Source of the DNA: Asaia bogorensis
GTDB taxonomy: Bacteria > Pseudomonadota > Alphaproteobacteria > Acetobacterales > Acetobacteraceae
Assembly: GCA_945869965.1 (NCBI GenBank)
Contig: CAMBRC010000005.1
Span: forward strand, 24,894-88,893
Reading direction: 5' to 3'
DNA length: 64,000 nucleotides
Of this stretch, positions 17,092 to 25,974 are shown piece after piece. Numbering within the stretch: the first letter of the stretch is position 1; every line of letters starts with the position of its first letter. The position numbers and the translations under genes are program-made. The notes beneath the pieces are model-generated. The model was not told the DNA's origin. It did no database searches and was given only the letters and a program-made list of their open reading frames with translations.

Positions 17092-18806
17092 GCCACGCCC
17101 CGCGACGCAACCGCCCGGCCGTCCCTGAGATCAAGCCGGCGGCCGGAAAAAGCATGCGCGGCGACGGCATGGCTGGCCAGGATCACCGTGCGCCCGATCG
17201 CCAGGCGCTTCAGGCCGTCCAGCACCTCGGCCTCGGTGGCGGGATCGAGATGCGCCGTCGGTTCGTCCAGCAGCAGCAGCGGGGCATCCTTCAGGAAAGC
17301 CCGCGCGATCGCCACCCGCTGCGCCTGGCCGCCGGACAGGCCGAAGCCGCCCTCGCCGACCGGCGTGTCGAGCCCCTGCGGCAGGGTGGCGGCGACGCTG
17401 TCGAGCCGGGCGAAACCTGCGGCCGCCTCGATCTCGGCATCGCTCGCCTCGGGTCGGGCGAAACGAATGTTATCGCGGATGGTGCCGGCAAACAGCACCG
17501 GGCGCTGGCCGATCCAGCCGACCAGCCTGGCCTGTGCTGCCGGCACCAGGGTGGCGATATCCGCGCCGTTCAGCGTCACACGCCCGCCATTGGGCCGCAC
17601 GAAGCCGAGGAGGATCTCCAGCACGGTGGATTTCCCCGCACCCGACGGCCCGGTCAGGATCAGCGTCTCGCCCGCCGGCACGCGAAACGACAGCCCGTCC
17701 AGCGCCGGCCCGCGGCTGGCATCCCAGGTCAGGCTGACATCCTCGAACGCCACCGCCACCCCGCGCACGGCGACGTTGCGGATCGGCAGCGGGGCCGCCA
17801 CGGCGGGCTCGGGCGGCAAGGCGGCCAGCGCCTCGGCCGCCGGCCCGGCATGGCTGCGATCCTGGTAGGCGGCGGCAAATCCACGCAGCGGGGCAAAGAA
17901 CTCCGGCACCAGCAGCAGCACCAGCAGGGCATCGCCGGGATGCAGCAGCGCGCCGCCGGCCAACGCCGCGACATAGCGCAATGCAAGCACCACGATCGCC
18001 ACCGCCAGCGCGCAATCCAGCGCCGCCGAGGACAGGAACGCCACCGCCAGCACCCGCATCGTGCGTCGGCGCAATTCATCCGCCGCCCGCCCGAGCGCCA
18101 CCGCCTCGGCGCCCGCGTGACCGGCCAGCACGATAGTGGCGATGCCGCGCACGCGGTCAACGAAGCGCGCCTGCAGCCGGGTCATGGCGGTGAATTGCCG
18201 TCGCGATGCCGCCGCCGCGCCGAGCCCGGACAGCGCCATCGCCGCCGGCACGAGCAAGCCGGCCCCGGCCAGCACCGCGGCGGCGAAGGGATCGACCCAC
18301 AGCACGACCAGCCCGACCATCACCGGCCCGGCCACCGCCAGCAGGGCGGCGGGAATCCAGCGCGCGAACAAGCCGTCCAGCGCCTCCACCCGGTCCACCA
18401 CGACGGACGCCAGCTCGGCCGAATGCTGGCGCCGCAGCAGCGCCGGCCCGGCGGCGAGCATTCGCCCCAGTGCCTCGCTGCGCAGCCGCCGCCGCGCCGC
18501 CGCCCCGGCATTGAACCCGGCCCGTTCGAACAACACCCCCAGCCCCGCGCGCACCAGCGCCAGCGCGGCAAACACCGCCAGCGGCAGCGCCGCCGCCGCC
18601 AGCCCGGCGCCAGCCAACGCCGCCTGCAGCACCAGCGCGGCACAGGCCGCCTGGCCGATCCCCGCCATGGTGCCCAACAGCCCGAGCGCCACCGCCGGCG
18701 CGGCCTCGCGCCTGGCCGCGCGCATGCGTTGGCGCAGCCAGTCCTGCGAAGTCGTGCCCGGCGAGGTCGTGGCCGGCAACGGGGATTGATGCGTGGAGTC
18801 GTCCAT
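17088..18806 (-). CDS. cydD: thiol reductant ABC exporter subunit CydD
   Basis: A 572-residue half-transporter partner of CydC. The first 30 residues are Ser/Thr/Pro-rich; six membrane helices follow to about residue 320, and an ATPase domain at the C-terminus carries Walker A GPSGAGKST, signature LSGGQAQRVAIARAFL and Walker B LLLLDEPTAHLD. CydDC exports thiol reductants and supports cytochrome bd maturation. The switch region GQRPVLFAGTIRDNIRF fits the CydD subgroup. The assigned ATG has no strong ribosome-binding site. The gene is first in a cydD-cydC operon and lies 51 bases from the 3' end of the SDR gene, which is upstream on the same strand. Confidence 0.9.
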   Translation of the reverse strand: MDDSTHQSPLPATTSPGTTSQDWLRQRMRAARREAAPAVALGLLGTMAGIGQAACAALVLQAALAGAGLAAAALPLAVFAALALVRAGLGVLFERAGFNAGAAARRRLRSEALGRMLAAGPALLRRQHSAELASVVVDRVEALDGLFARWIPAALLAVAGPVMVGLVVLWVDPFAAAVLAGAGLLVPAAMALSGLGAAAASRRQFTAMTRLQARFVDRVRGIATIVLAGHAGAEAVALGRAADELRRRTMRVLAVAFLSSAALDCALAVAIVVLALRYVAALAGGALLHPGDALLVLLLVPEFFAPLRGFAAAYQDRSHAGPAAEALAALPPEPAVAAPLPIRNVAVRGVAVAFEDVSLTWDASRGPALDGLSFRVPAGETLILTGPSGAGKSTVLEILLGFVRPNGGRVTLNGADIATLVPAAQARLVGWIGQRPVLFAGTIRDNIRFARPEASDAEIEAAAGFARLDSVAATLPQGLDTPVGEGGFGLSGGQAQRVAIARAFLKDAPLLLLDEPTAHLDPATEAEVLDGLKRLAIGRTVILASHAVAAHAFSGRRLDLRDGRAVASRGVA

Positions 18807-18857
18807 ACCGGACAGGGGTTTAGCTCATGACGTGGCGTTTGGCAGCGGCACGTCTGC

Positions 18858-19604
18858 TCACTGCATCACGTCGCCACCATTCGGCGACAGTGTCGCCCCG
18901 ACATAGAACCCGCCCTGCGGCCCCGCCAGCAGCAGCGCGGTCGCGGCGATCTCCTCGGCGGTGCCGAATCGTCCGGCCGGCAACCGCGCTTCGAAAGCCC
19001 GGCGCCACTCGGGGCTGTTGCGGCGCACCAGGTCGGTGTCGATCGGTCCCGGCGCGATCGCGTTGACCCGCACACCCTTCGGCGCCGCCTCCCACGCCAG
19101 CGCCCGGGTGAAGCCGGCGATGCCGGCCTTGGCGGCACAGTACGGCGTGATGTCCGGGCCGCCCTTGATGCCGAGCTGGCTGGCGATGTTGATGATCACG
19201 CCACGGCCGCGCGCCACCATGCCGGGATAGACGTTCTGGGCCATGAAGAACATGCCCTTCAGATGGGTATCCAGGATCAGGTCGAAGTCCAACTCTGTCA
19301 TCTGTTCAAAGGGTTTGCGCACGTTGCTACCGGCATTGTTGAACAGAATATCGACCGGCCCGAGCTGTTCGGCCACCCAGGTGGCAAAGCCGCGCCCGGC
19401 CGCGAGGTCCGAAACGTCGCAGCCGCGCTGCACCACGCGACGCCCGAGCGCGCGGATTTCGGCCGCGGTCTCGGCGGCCTTGTCGTCATCGGCGAGGTGA
19501 CAAAAACCGATATCCGCACCCTCGGCGGCGAAGGCCAGGGCGGTGGCCCGACCGATGCCGCGCGATCCCCCGGTGACCAAAGCCACCTGTCCTGCCAGTT
19601 GCAT
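18858..19604 (-). CDS. short-chain dehydrogenase/reductase
   Basis: A 248-residue NAD(P)-dependent oxidoreductase of the classical SDR family. Seen: cofactor motif TGGSRGIGRA near residue 13, NNAGSN near residue 90, a serine in NIASQLG and the YCAAKAG Tyr-Lys pair near residue 155, and APGPIDTDL after it. It resembles the FabG-like group, but the substrate cannot be told. The start at 19604 is chosen over an upstream in-frame ATG because GGGGGG precedes it and family homology begins there. It is divergent from crcB with 88 bases between starts and may be co-transcribed with cydDC downstream. Confidence 0.88.
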   Translation of the reverse strand: MQLAGQVALVTGGSRGIGRATALAFAAEGADIGFCHLADDDKAAETAAEIRALGRRVVQRGCDVSDLAAGRGFATWVAEQLGPVDILFNNAGSNVRKPFEQMTELDFDLILDTHLKGMFFMAQNVYPGMVARGRGVIINIASQLGIKGGPDITPYCAAKAGIAGFTRALAWEAAPKGVRVNAIAPGPIDTDLVRRNSPEWRRAFEARLPAGRFGTAEEIAATALLLAGPQGGFYVGATLSPNGGDVMQ

Positions 19605-19692
19605 GTTTGCGCCCCCCAATTGTCCGGACGATGATGGCACGCCCCCAGGCTATCAAGAATAGCTGGCGCTGGCCGCGAACAGGAGGGATGGG

Positions 19693-20076
19693 ATGCTAGG
19701 TTCACTGGCCGTGGCCGCGGGCGGTGCGGCGGGAAGCCTGTTGCGTTACTGGGCCACGCTGCTCGCCGCACGCTGGTGGGGGGCGGCGTTCCCGTGGAGC
19801 ACAATTGTCATCAACGTGGTTGGCAGCTTCATCATCGGCTGGTTCGCCACCGCCACAATGCCGGGCGGCACCAGCCCGGCGGGCCACGAGTTGCGGCTAC
19901 TGGTGATGACCGGGCTTTGCGGCGGCTTCACCACCTTCTCCGCCTTCAGCCTGCAGACACTCGACCTGATGCGCGCTGGTGACTGGACCGGGGCCGTGGC
20001 GAATATTCTGCTGTCGGTCATCCTTTGCCTCGCCGCCGTCGCCACCGGCCATTGGCTGGCGGTGCGCGCAGGCTAA
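19693..20076 (+). CDS. crcB: fluoride exporter CrcB
   Basis: A 127-residue four-helix inner-membrane protein of the CrcB/Fluc family, which forms dimeric fluoride channels. Family motifs are GGAAGSLLRYW in helix 1, STIVINVVGSFIIGW in helix 2, and GLCGGFTTFSAFSLQTLDL in helix 3, including the conserved GGFTTFS phenylalanine box. Length is typical. AGGAGG at 19681-19686 is six bases upstream of the ATG at 19693. I looked for a fluoride riboswitch in the 88-base leader and could not support one. A truncated SRPBCC gene follows directly. Confidence 0.93.
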   Translation: MLGSLAVAAGGAAGSLLRYWATLLAARWWGAAFPWSTIVINVVGSFIIGWFATATMPGGTSPAGHELRLLVMTGLCGGFTTFSAFSLQTLDLMRAGDWTGAVANILLSVILCLAAVATGHWLAVRAG

Positions 20077-20077
20077 C

Positions 20078-20302
20078 GTCCCGGGCCGCCGCATCGTCGC
20101 GGTCGAAACTCTGGCCACCGGCGGACAGACGCTGACCTGCGCCCTGCTCACGACCGAAGTGCTGCCCGATGCGGCTGGCACGCTGTTGCGCCTGACGGTG
20201 CAATTGGTCTCCTTCGCGGGACCCGGCATGGCGGCCGCTCAGCAGGGCGGCCACCGCGCTGCGCTGGGCCGTCTGGGAGCGATGCTGGACGCCAGCTTCT
20301 GA
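20078..20302 (+). pseudogene. C-terminal fragment of an SRPBCC/AHSA1-type protein
   Basis: Seventy-four codons in one open frame directly after crcB resemble the second half of an SRPBCC (Hsp90-activator-like) domain: PGRRIVAVETLATGG, LTTEVLPDAAGTLLRLTVQL, then GHRAALGRLGAMLDASF at the end. The N-terminal half of the domain is absent and there is no good start codon; the frame upstream runs out of frame through crcB. It is most simply a 5'-truncated gene whose front was lost when this junction formed. A rare start could still allow expression as a short peptide. Confidence 0.55.
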
Positions 20303-20367
20303 CGCCACGGGCCGTTTGCCTCGCTGCCGCATCCCTGGTGAGATCGTGGGTCAGGGGGAGTCCCGCC

Positions 20368-21828
20368 ATGCCCAACACCGAGCTGCTGTTCATGTCCGCC
20401 GCCCGCGCCGCGGCGCTGATCCGCCGGGGCAAGCTGTCGCCGGTGGAGTATGTCGACGTAATCCTGGCCGGCATCGAGCACGCGAACCCGAAGCTGAACG
20501 CCTTCAGCCACATCATGTCCCACCACGCCCGCCGCAGCGCCATGGCCGCCGAACAATCGGTCCGTCGCGGCGACGTGCTGGGACCGCTGCATGGCGTGCC
20601 GGTCAGCATCAAGGATCTGGTCGAGGTCGACGGCGTGCCGTTCCGCCGCGGCAGCGCGATCTTCGCCGACGCCATCGGCGAAAACGACGACATCGTGGTG
20701 ACCCGGCTGCGCGAGGCCGGCGCCATCATCATCGGCAAGACCACCACCCCCGAATTCGGCGTCAAGGCGCTGACCGACGGCCCGAGCTTCGGCATTACCC
20801 GCAATCCCTGGAATCTCGACCGCACGCCCGGCGGCTCCTCCGGCGGTGGCGCGGCAGCGGTGGCCGCCGGGCTCGGCCCGCTGGCACTCGGCACCGACGG
20901 CGCTGGCTCGATCCGCGGCCCCGCTGCCGCCTGTGGCCTGGTTGGGCTGAAACAAACCCTCGGCGTGGTGCCGCGCGAGGACCCCGCCGATGCGCTGGGC
21001 AACACCGCCTATGCCGGCCCGATCACCCGCACCGTCACCGACGCCGCCCTGATGCACGCGGTGCTGGCCGGCGATGGCCGCCCGGCACCGCTCAGCCTCG
21101 ACCCCTGGGCGATTAGCCCGAGCCCACAGGGGCGGCTGATGCCGCGCCTGATCGGCGCCGAGGCGACCGGCCTGCGCGTCGGCTACATCGCCCGCTGCGC
21201 CAATCCGCGCGTCGCTGCGGATGTTACCGCCAATACGAACGCCATGCTCGCCACCCTGGACGATCTCGGCGCGGAGATCGAGGAACTGACCGAAGCCTTC
21301 GACTGGGCGGAGCCGCAGGGCCGCGTGCTGTATCAGGCCGGGATCGCCGTCGGCATGGCGAAATACCTGCCGCAATGGCAGAACCAGATGGACCCGGTGA
21401 CGCTGGCTTTTGCCGAGCGCGGACAAGGCTTCACCCTGGCCGAATGGCGCCACGCCGAATGGGCCCGCACCACCCTGTTCCGCGCCGTCCAGGGCCTGTT
21501 CGAACGCTTCGACATGCTGGTGATGCCGACCATGTCGCGCACCGCGCTCCCCGTCGGCCACGACGCCGCGAACGACCAGGTGATGGTCGATGGCGAACCC
21601 ACCGGCATCACCCGCCAGGGCTGGACCGCCTACCAGTACCCGTTCAACCTGACCGGCCACCCGGCGCTGACCATCCCCTCCGGCTTCGGCGCTGACGGCC
21701 TGCCCACGGCATTGCAGATCGTCGGCCCCTGGGGCAGCGAAACCGATATTCTCCGCCTGGGCGGGATGCTGGAACAGGCGCGGCCCTGGGCGCAGCATCG
21801 CCCGCCGGTGACGGGAGCCTCAGCGTGA
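20368..21828 (+). CDS. amidase signature family hydrolase
   Basis: A 486-residue hydrolase of the amidase signature family with a Ser-cisSer-Lys triad: K82 in VSIKDLVEVDG, the GGSSGGG loop at 155-161, and the nucleophile S181 in DGAGSIRGPAA. Homologues cleave amide bonds in small amides, aryl acylamides or carbamoyl compounds; the substrate is unknown. Lacking GatB/GatC partners, it is unlikely to be the tRNA-dependent GatA. The start at 20368 follows GGGGGAG by seven bases; an ATG ten codons upstream is less likely. The stop overlaps the start of the next gene (GTGA), showing coupling to a secreted protein. Confidence 0.9.
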   Translation: MPNTELLFMSAARAAALIRRGKLSPVEYVDVILAGIEHANPKLNAFSHIMSHHARRSAMAAEQSVRRGDVLGPLHGVPVSIKDLVEVDGVPFRRGSAIFADAIGENDDIVVTRLREAGAIIIGKTTTPEFGVKALTDGPSFGITRNPWNLDRTPGGSSGGGAAAVAAGLGPLALGTDGAGSIRGPAAACGLVGLKQTLGVVPREDPADALGNTAYAGPITRTVTDAALMHAVLAGDGRPAPLSLDPWAISPSPQGRLMPRLIGAEATGLRVGYIARCANPRVAADVTANTNAMLATLDDLGAEIEELTEAFDWAEPQGRVLYQAGIAVGMAKYLPQWQNQMDPVTLAFAERGQGFTLAEWRHAEWARTTLFRAVQGLFERFDMLVMPTMSRTALPVGHDAANDQVMVDGEPTGITRQGWTAYQYPFNLTGHPALTIPSGFGADGLPTALQIVGPWGSETDILRLGGMLEQARPWAQHRPPVTGASA

Positions 21829-22274
21829 GGCTTTTCGCGCTGCTCGCCATGCTGCTCGCCTACCCCGCACAGGCCGCCGAGATTCCGCGCTATGTCGCCG
21901 GCCCGGCCTCGGGGCTGCAACACGAGTGCCGCGAGGCCAAGCAGCCGGTGCCAAAACTCGAAGCCCTGGTCACCGAAATCCCCGACATTGACGGCGACGG
22001 CAAGCCCGACCACATCAAGGACGCCGGAAAGGGCTGCGCGGCGGTGCGGCTGTTGTACTGCAATGAGTCCGGCTGCTCGCTCGATGTCTATCTGTCCAGC
22101 CAGTACGGCTATGGCGGCGGTTGGAAGGCGCGCGGCTACAAGCTGGATCGCGGCACCCGGCCGGCGCGGTTGTCGATCCTCTCGTCCGGCGCCGAATGCA
22201 AGCTGCCGGCGGGACAGGAATGCACCATCACCCTGCGCTGGAACGGCTCGGAGTTGCAGCCCGTCCGGCAATAA
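21825..22274 (+). CDS. secreted protein with Ca-binding-like DxDGDGxxD loop
   Basis: A 149-residue protein with a short Sec signal peptide (MRLFALLAMLLAYPAQA). The mature part contains DIDGDGKPDHI near residue 55, a calcium-binding loop of the EF-hand/FG-GAP type, and six cysteines that could form disulfides (for example YCNESGC and ECKLPAGQEC). I do not recognise the family. It begins with GTG overlapping the amidase stop by four bases. The pairing suggests a periplasmic accessory role, but nothing in the sequence shows it. Confidence 0.7.
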   Translation: MRLFALLAMLLAYPAQAAEIPRYVAGPASGLQHECREAKQPVPKLEALVTEIPDIDGDGKPDHIKDAGKGCAAVRLLYCNESGCSLDVYLSSQYGYGGGWKARGYKLDRGTRPARLSILSSGAECKLPAGQECTITLRWNGSELQPVRQ

Positions 22275-22308
22275 TCGCCCAATAATCGCCGCGCGGCCGG
22301 AACGGCAA

Positions 22309-22338
22309 TTGACGGCGCCGGAATCGCCCGCCTAGTTT
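22309..22338 (+). promoter_or_regulatory. predicted sigma-70-type promoter of the liv operon
   Basis: TTGACG (22309-22314) and TAGTTT (22333-22338) are separated by 18 bases and lie 58 bases upstream of the livH start. A ten-base direct repeat, AATAATCGCC, occurs twice just upstream around 22270-22289. The match is reasonable, but not verified. Confidence 0.45.
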
Positions 22339-22395
22339 GTCATTCAAATTGCGTCGTGACGGCAAACGTCCGCGCCAAAGGGGAAACGCCTGCGG

Positions 22396-23280
22396 ATGGA
22401 CGATGTCGTTCGCCTGCTTCAGCTCGCTATCAACGGTTCAGCCGCAGGCTGCATCTATGGTATGGTCGCGCTGGGCTTCGTGCTGATCTACAAGGCCACC
22501 GAGATGGTGAACTTCGCCCAGGGCGAGCTGATGATGCTCGGGGCGTTCTTTGCCTATACCTTCGTGGCCATCCTCGGCATGAATTACTGGGTCGGCTTCG
22601 CGCTGGCGATCGCGGCGACCGCGGCTTTCGGCTACGTGCTCGATGCCGTGGTCCTGCGCCGGGTGATCGGCCAGCCGCAATTCGCCGTGGTCATGCTCAC
22701 CCTTGGCCTGGCCTTCATCTTCCGCGCGGTGGCCGGGGCGGTTTGGGGCTATGACGCCGTCGGCTTCACCACGCCGTTCACCAACAAGATCGCCAATCTC
22801 GGCGGCGGCGTGGTTCTTGGGCAGGACAATGTCTCGATCATCATCGGCACGGTGATCCTGTGCGCGGTGCTGTACGTGTTCTTCAGCCGCACCCGGCTCG
22901 GCATCGCCATGCAGGCGAGTTCGCAGAACCAGCTTGCCGCCTACTACATGGGCATCCCGGTGCGCACCGTGTTCTCGCTGATCTGGGCGATCTCGGCCGG
23001 CGTCGCCGCGGTCGCCGCCGTGCTGCTGGTGCCGGTGTCGCAGATCGACGTGAACATGGGCCTGATTGGCATCAAGGCCTTCGCCGCCGCGGTGCTGGGC
23101 GGCTTCGGCTCGATCCCCGGCGCCCTGGTCGGCGGCATCATCATCGGCATCGTCGAGCAGCTTGCCGGCTACTACCTGCCGGCCGGCTCGATGGAGCTGA
23201 CTTCCAATATCGTGCTGCTGGGCGTGCTGATCCTGCGACCGCAGGGTCTGTTCGGCCAAGTCATCCGCAAGCGGGTCTAA
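22396..23280 (+). CDS. livH: branched-chain amino acid-type ABC permease LivH
   Basis: A 294-residue inner-membrane permease with about eight helices. Family features include GCIYGMVALGFVLIYKATEMVNFAQGE at the N-terminus, LRRVIGQPQFAVVMLTLGLAF, the EAA-like loop with AMQASSQNQLAAYYMGIPV, and the closing LGVLILRPQGLFGQ. It forms the transmembrane channel with LivM. The operon order is livH-livM-livG-livF-acyl-CoA synthetase-binding protein. The synthetase suggests that the substrate is a carboxylic acid (aromatic, fatty or branched) rather than an amino acid; this is inference. A small hairpin lies between livH and livM. Confidence 0.88.
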   Translation: MDDVVRLLQLAINGSAAGCIYGMVALGFVLIYKATEMVNFAQGELMMLGAFFAYTFVAILGMNYWVGFALAIAATAAFGYVLDAVVLRRVIGQPQFAVVMLTLGLAFIFRAVAGAVWGYDAVGFTTPFTNKIANLGGGVVLGQDNVSIIIGTVILCAVLYVFFSRTRLGIAMQASSQNQLAAYYMGIPVRTVFSLIWAISAGVAAVAAVLLVPVSQIDVNMGLIGIKAFAAAVLGGFGSIPGALVGGIIIGIVEQLAGYYLPAGSMELTSNIVLLGVLILRPQGLFGQVIRKRV

Positions 23281-23299
23281 GCAAATGCGCGCTATTTGC
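23281..23299. repeat. GCAAAT hairpin between livH and livM, similar to one at 13145
   Basis: Perfect six-base arms GCAAAT and ATTTGC surround GCGCGCT. A related sequence, with AATGCGCGCTATTGCG and then GTCTT, lies at 13144-13172 across the 3' end of recQ. The two may be copies of a small dispersed palindrome. Confidence 0.5.
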
Positions 23300-23325
23300 G
23301 TCTTTTCAGGAATCGCGGGCGGATC

Positions 23326-24399
23326 ATGAGCCAACTCAAGACGAGCTACACCCAGGACCTCCGCCTCGCCCGCCGGCCCGGCGATTTCGCTTGGTACGGC
23401 CTGTTGCTGGCCGTGCTGCTGGTGCTGCCGCAGGTCGCCGGCGAGTTCTATGTCGGCGAAATCGCCTTCGTCTTCATCTACTCGATCGCTGGCGTCGGAC
23501 TGATGCTGTTGACCGGCTATACCGGGCTGGTCAGCCTCGGCCACGCGGCGTTCCTCGGCATCGGCGCCTATGCCAATGCGATCCTGCTGGCCAAAGGCGT
23601 GCCGTTCCTGGTGTCGCTGCCGCTGGCCGGACTGATCAGCGCCTTTGCCGGCGTGGTGATCGGCATCCCCACCCTGCGCATGAGCGGCTTGTATCTCGCC
23701 ATCGCCACCCTGGCCTTCGGCAGCATCGTCATCCTGGTCGGCGAGAAATGGCATTCGCTGACCGGCGGCTTCGACGGCTTCCCGGTCCCTTCGCCCCGCG
23801 TGTTCGGCATGCTGATCGAGGGCCCGACCGCAGTCTACTACCTGGCGCTCGCGGTGCTCGTCCTGGTACTGCTGGTGGCGATGAACATCCTGCGCGCGCC
23901 GCTCGGCCGCGCCATGGTGGCGATCCGCGACAGCGAGATATCGGCCCAGTCGATGGGCATCAACCTGGCCTTCTACAAAACCGTGGCCTTCGCCCTTTCG
24001 GCCGGCATCACCGGCCTCGCCGGCGCGCTGTTCGGCCACTATGTCCGCCACCTCGCACCGGACTCATTCGGTGTCCTGCTGTCGATCCAACTCGTCACCA
24101 TCGTCTTCATCGGCGGCCTCGGCTCGCTGCACGGTGCCGTCTTCGGCGCCGCCTTCGTCGCCATGTTGCCGCAGGCGATCGCCCTGGTGCGCGACGACCT
24201 GCCCTTCGGCATCGGCCGCATGCCCGGCCTGGAGCCCAGCCTATTCGGCCTGATCCTGGTGCTGGTCATCATGTTCGAGCCGCACGGCATTTACGGCCGC
24301 TGGCTGAAGTTCAAGCGCTGGTTCATCGCCTTCCCGATGCACAAGCGCGCGGCCTTCCGCCGCCAAAAATCGTACGCCAAGTCGGAGCGCCTGCGGTGA
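23326..24399 (+). CDS. livM: branched-chain amino acid-type ABC permease LivM
   Basis: A 357-residue inner-membrane permease with about ten helices. Typical LivM segments are present: GLMLLTGYTGLVSLGHAAFLGIG, GIPTLRMSGLYLAIATLAFG, RAMVAIRDSEISAQSMGINL (the ATPase-coupling loop) and FIGGLGSLHGAVFGAAFV. It pairs with LivH. The ATG at 23326 is preferred; TTG and ATG codons upstream at 23296 and 23285 overlap the hairpin. The C-terminal tail (about 25 residues, rich in Lys/Arg) is longer than usual. The stop overlaps the livG start (GTGA). Confidence 0.88.
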   Translation: MSQLKTSYTQDLRLARRPGDFAWYGLLLAVLLVLPQVAGEFYVGEIAFVFIYSIAGVGLMLLTGYTGLVSLGHAAFLGIGAYANAILLAKGVPFLVSLPLAGLISAFAGVVIGIPTLRMSGLYLAIATLAFGSIVILVGEKWHSLTGGFDGFPVPSPRVFGMLIEGPTAVYYLALAVLVLVLLVAMNILRAPLGRAMVAIRDSEISAQSMGINLAFYKTVAFALSAGITGLAGALFGHYVRHLAPDSFGVLLSIQLVTIVFIGGLGSLHGAVFGAAFVAMLPQAIALVRDDLPFGIGRMPGLEPSLFGLILVLVIMFEPHGIYGRWLKFKRWFIAFPMHKRAAFRRQKSYAKSERLR

Positions 24400-25202
24400 G
24401 CACCAGCACCGGCTACTTCTCAGCACGCGACCTCGCCATGCGCTTCGGCGGCATCCGCGCCGTCGAGGGTGTCTCCTTCGACGTGCAAAAGGGCGAGGTC
24501 TTCTCGATCATCGGCCCGAACGGCGCCGGCAAGACCACGATCTTCAACATGATCAGCCGCATCTACAACCCCTCCGGCGGCTCGCTGCATTTCGACGGCC
24601 GGGACATCACCGCAATCGCCCCGCACCACATCGCCAAGCTCGGCATCGCCCGCACCTTCCAGAATATCGAGCTGTTCACCAACGCGACCCTGCTGCAAAA
24701 CCTGCTGATCGGCCGGCATTGCCATTCCTCCGTGCCGATCCTCTCGCAACTCGCCTTCCTGCCCAGCGTGCGCGCCGCCGAAGTCGAACACCGCAAGCGC
24801 GCCGAGGAAGTGATCGAGTTCCTCAACGTCCAGCGCTACCGCGACCAACTGATCGCCAACCTGCCTTACGGCGTGCGCAAGGTCGTCGAACTCGGCCGCG
24901 CCCTCTGCACCGAGCCCAAGCTGTTGCTGCTCGACGAGCCCTCCTCCGGCCTGAACGTCGAGGAGACCGAGGAGATGGCCTTCTGGATCGAGGACATCAA
25001 GAAAGACCTCGGCGTCACCATCATCATGGTGGAGCATGACATGAAGCTCGTCACCGCCGTGTCCGACCGCGTGCTCGCGCTCAACCAGGGCCGCATCCTG
25101 TCGATGGGCACCTCGGCCCAGGTCCAGAGCGACCCCGAAGTCATCCGCGCCTATATCGGCGGCGCGCCCGAGCCTGCCGCCGCAACGGAGGCCGCGCCAT
25201 GA
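24396..25202 (+). CDS. livG: branched-chain amino acid-type ABC ATPase LivG
   Basis: A 268-residue ATPase of the LivG group. Motifs: Walker [10 protein letters not shown] near residue 40, the IARTFQNIELF Q-loop, a signature LPYGVRKVVELGRAL replacing the more usual LSGGQ form, Walker B LLLLDEPSSGL and EHDMKLV with the switch His. The LPYGxxK variant is normal for LivG. It starts with GTG overlapping the livM stop and overlaps livF by four bases, so the whole cassette is translationally coupled. The C-terminal 10 residues are Ala/Glu-rich. Confidence 0.9.
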   Translation: MSTSTGYFSARDLAMRFGGIRAVEGVSFDVQKGEVFSIIGPNGAGKTTIFNMISRIYNPSGGSLHFDGRDITAIAPHHIAKLGIARTFQNIELFTNATLLQNLLIGRHCHSSVPILSQLAFLPSVRAAEVEHRKRAEEVIEFLNVQRYRDQLIANLPYGVRKVVELGRALCTEPKLLLLDEPSSGLNVEETEEMAFWIEDIKKDLGVTIIMVEHDMKLVTAVSDRVLALNQGRILSMGTSAQVQSDPEVIRAYIGGAPEPAAATEAAP

Positions 25203-25972
25203 CCGCGCCGCTGTTGAAAGTTTCGGGCATCGAGACCTTCTACGGCCCGATCCAGGCCATCCGTGGCGTCAGCCTCGAAGTCCCGGAAGGCAAGATTGTT
25301 ACCGTCCTCGGCGCCAACGGTGCCGGCAAAACCACCATCCTGCGCACCATCTCCGGCGTGCTAGACCCCGACCGCGGCGAAGTCACCTTCGACGGCACCG
25401 ACATCGTCGGCTACACCCCGGACCGCGTCATGCGCCGCGGCATCTGCCACTCGCCCGAGGGCCGCGAGATCTTCCCCTTCCTGTCGGTCGGCGAAAACCT
25501 GCTGATGGGCTCCTACACCCGCCGCGACAAGGACCAGGTCGCCCGCGACCTCGAAATGTGCTTCGGCTATTTCCCCCGCCTCAAGGAACGCGCCGACCAG
25601 CGCGCCGGCCAGCTCTCCGGCGGCGAACAACAGATGCTGGCGATCAGCCGCGCGCTGATGGGCCAGCCCAAGCTGCTGCTGCTGGACGAGCCCTCGCTCG
25701 GCCTGTCGCCGATCCTGACCCTGCAAATCTTCGAGATCGTCAAACGCATCAACCGCGAGCGCGGCGTCTCCATCCTGCTGGTCGAACAGAACGCCCATAT
25801 CGCCCTGCAAACCGCCGATTACGGCTACGTCCTGGAAGTCGGCCGCATCGTCATGGAAGACACCTGCCGGCGCCTGATGGACAAAGACGACATCAAGGAA
25901 TTCTACCTCGGCCACAAGGACGAAGGCGTGCGCGGCCAGCGGCGCTGGAAAAAGAAAAAGCTGTGGCGCTAG
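25199..25972 (+). CDS. livF: branched-chain amino acid-type ABC ATPase LivF
   Basis: A 257-residue ATPase. Motifs are Walker A GANGAGKTT, Q-loop CHSPEGREIFPFL, signature LSGGEQQMLAISRAL, Walker B LLLLDEPSLGLSP and switch VEQNAH. It works as a heterodimer with LivG under the LivHM channel. The C-terminal tail (GHKDEGVRGQRRWKKKKLWR) is unusually basic. The ATG overlaps the livG stop by four bases. Two bases after the stop begins the acyl-CoA synthetase gene. Confidence 0.9.
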   Translation: MTAPLLKVSGIETFYGPIQAIRGVSLEVPEGKIVTVLGANGAGKTTILRTISGVLDPDRGEVTFDGTDIVGYTPDRVMRRGICHSPEGREIFPFLSVGENLLMGSYTRRDKDQVARDLEMCFGYFPRLKERADQRAGQLSGGEQQMLAISRALMGQPKLLLLDEPSLGLSPILTLQIFEIVKRINRERGVSILLVEQNAHIALQTADYGYVLEVGRIVMEDTCRRLMDKDDIKEFYLGHKDEGVRGQRRWKKKKLWR

Positions 25973-25974
25973 AC

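Noticed and set aside
19605..19692. Possible fluoride riboswitch ahead of crcB
   Set aside because: There is a GATGATGGCACGCC segment and a GCTAT-ATAGC hairpin, but the required pseudoknot and stem pairings could not be drawn consistently. A covariance-model search with the crcB RNA family would decide.
20338..20367. Longer amidase start at 20338
   Set aside because: The strong GGGGGAG site precedes the ATG at 20368 and family homology starts there.
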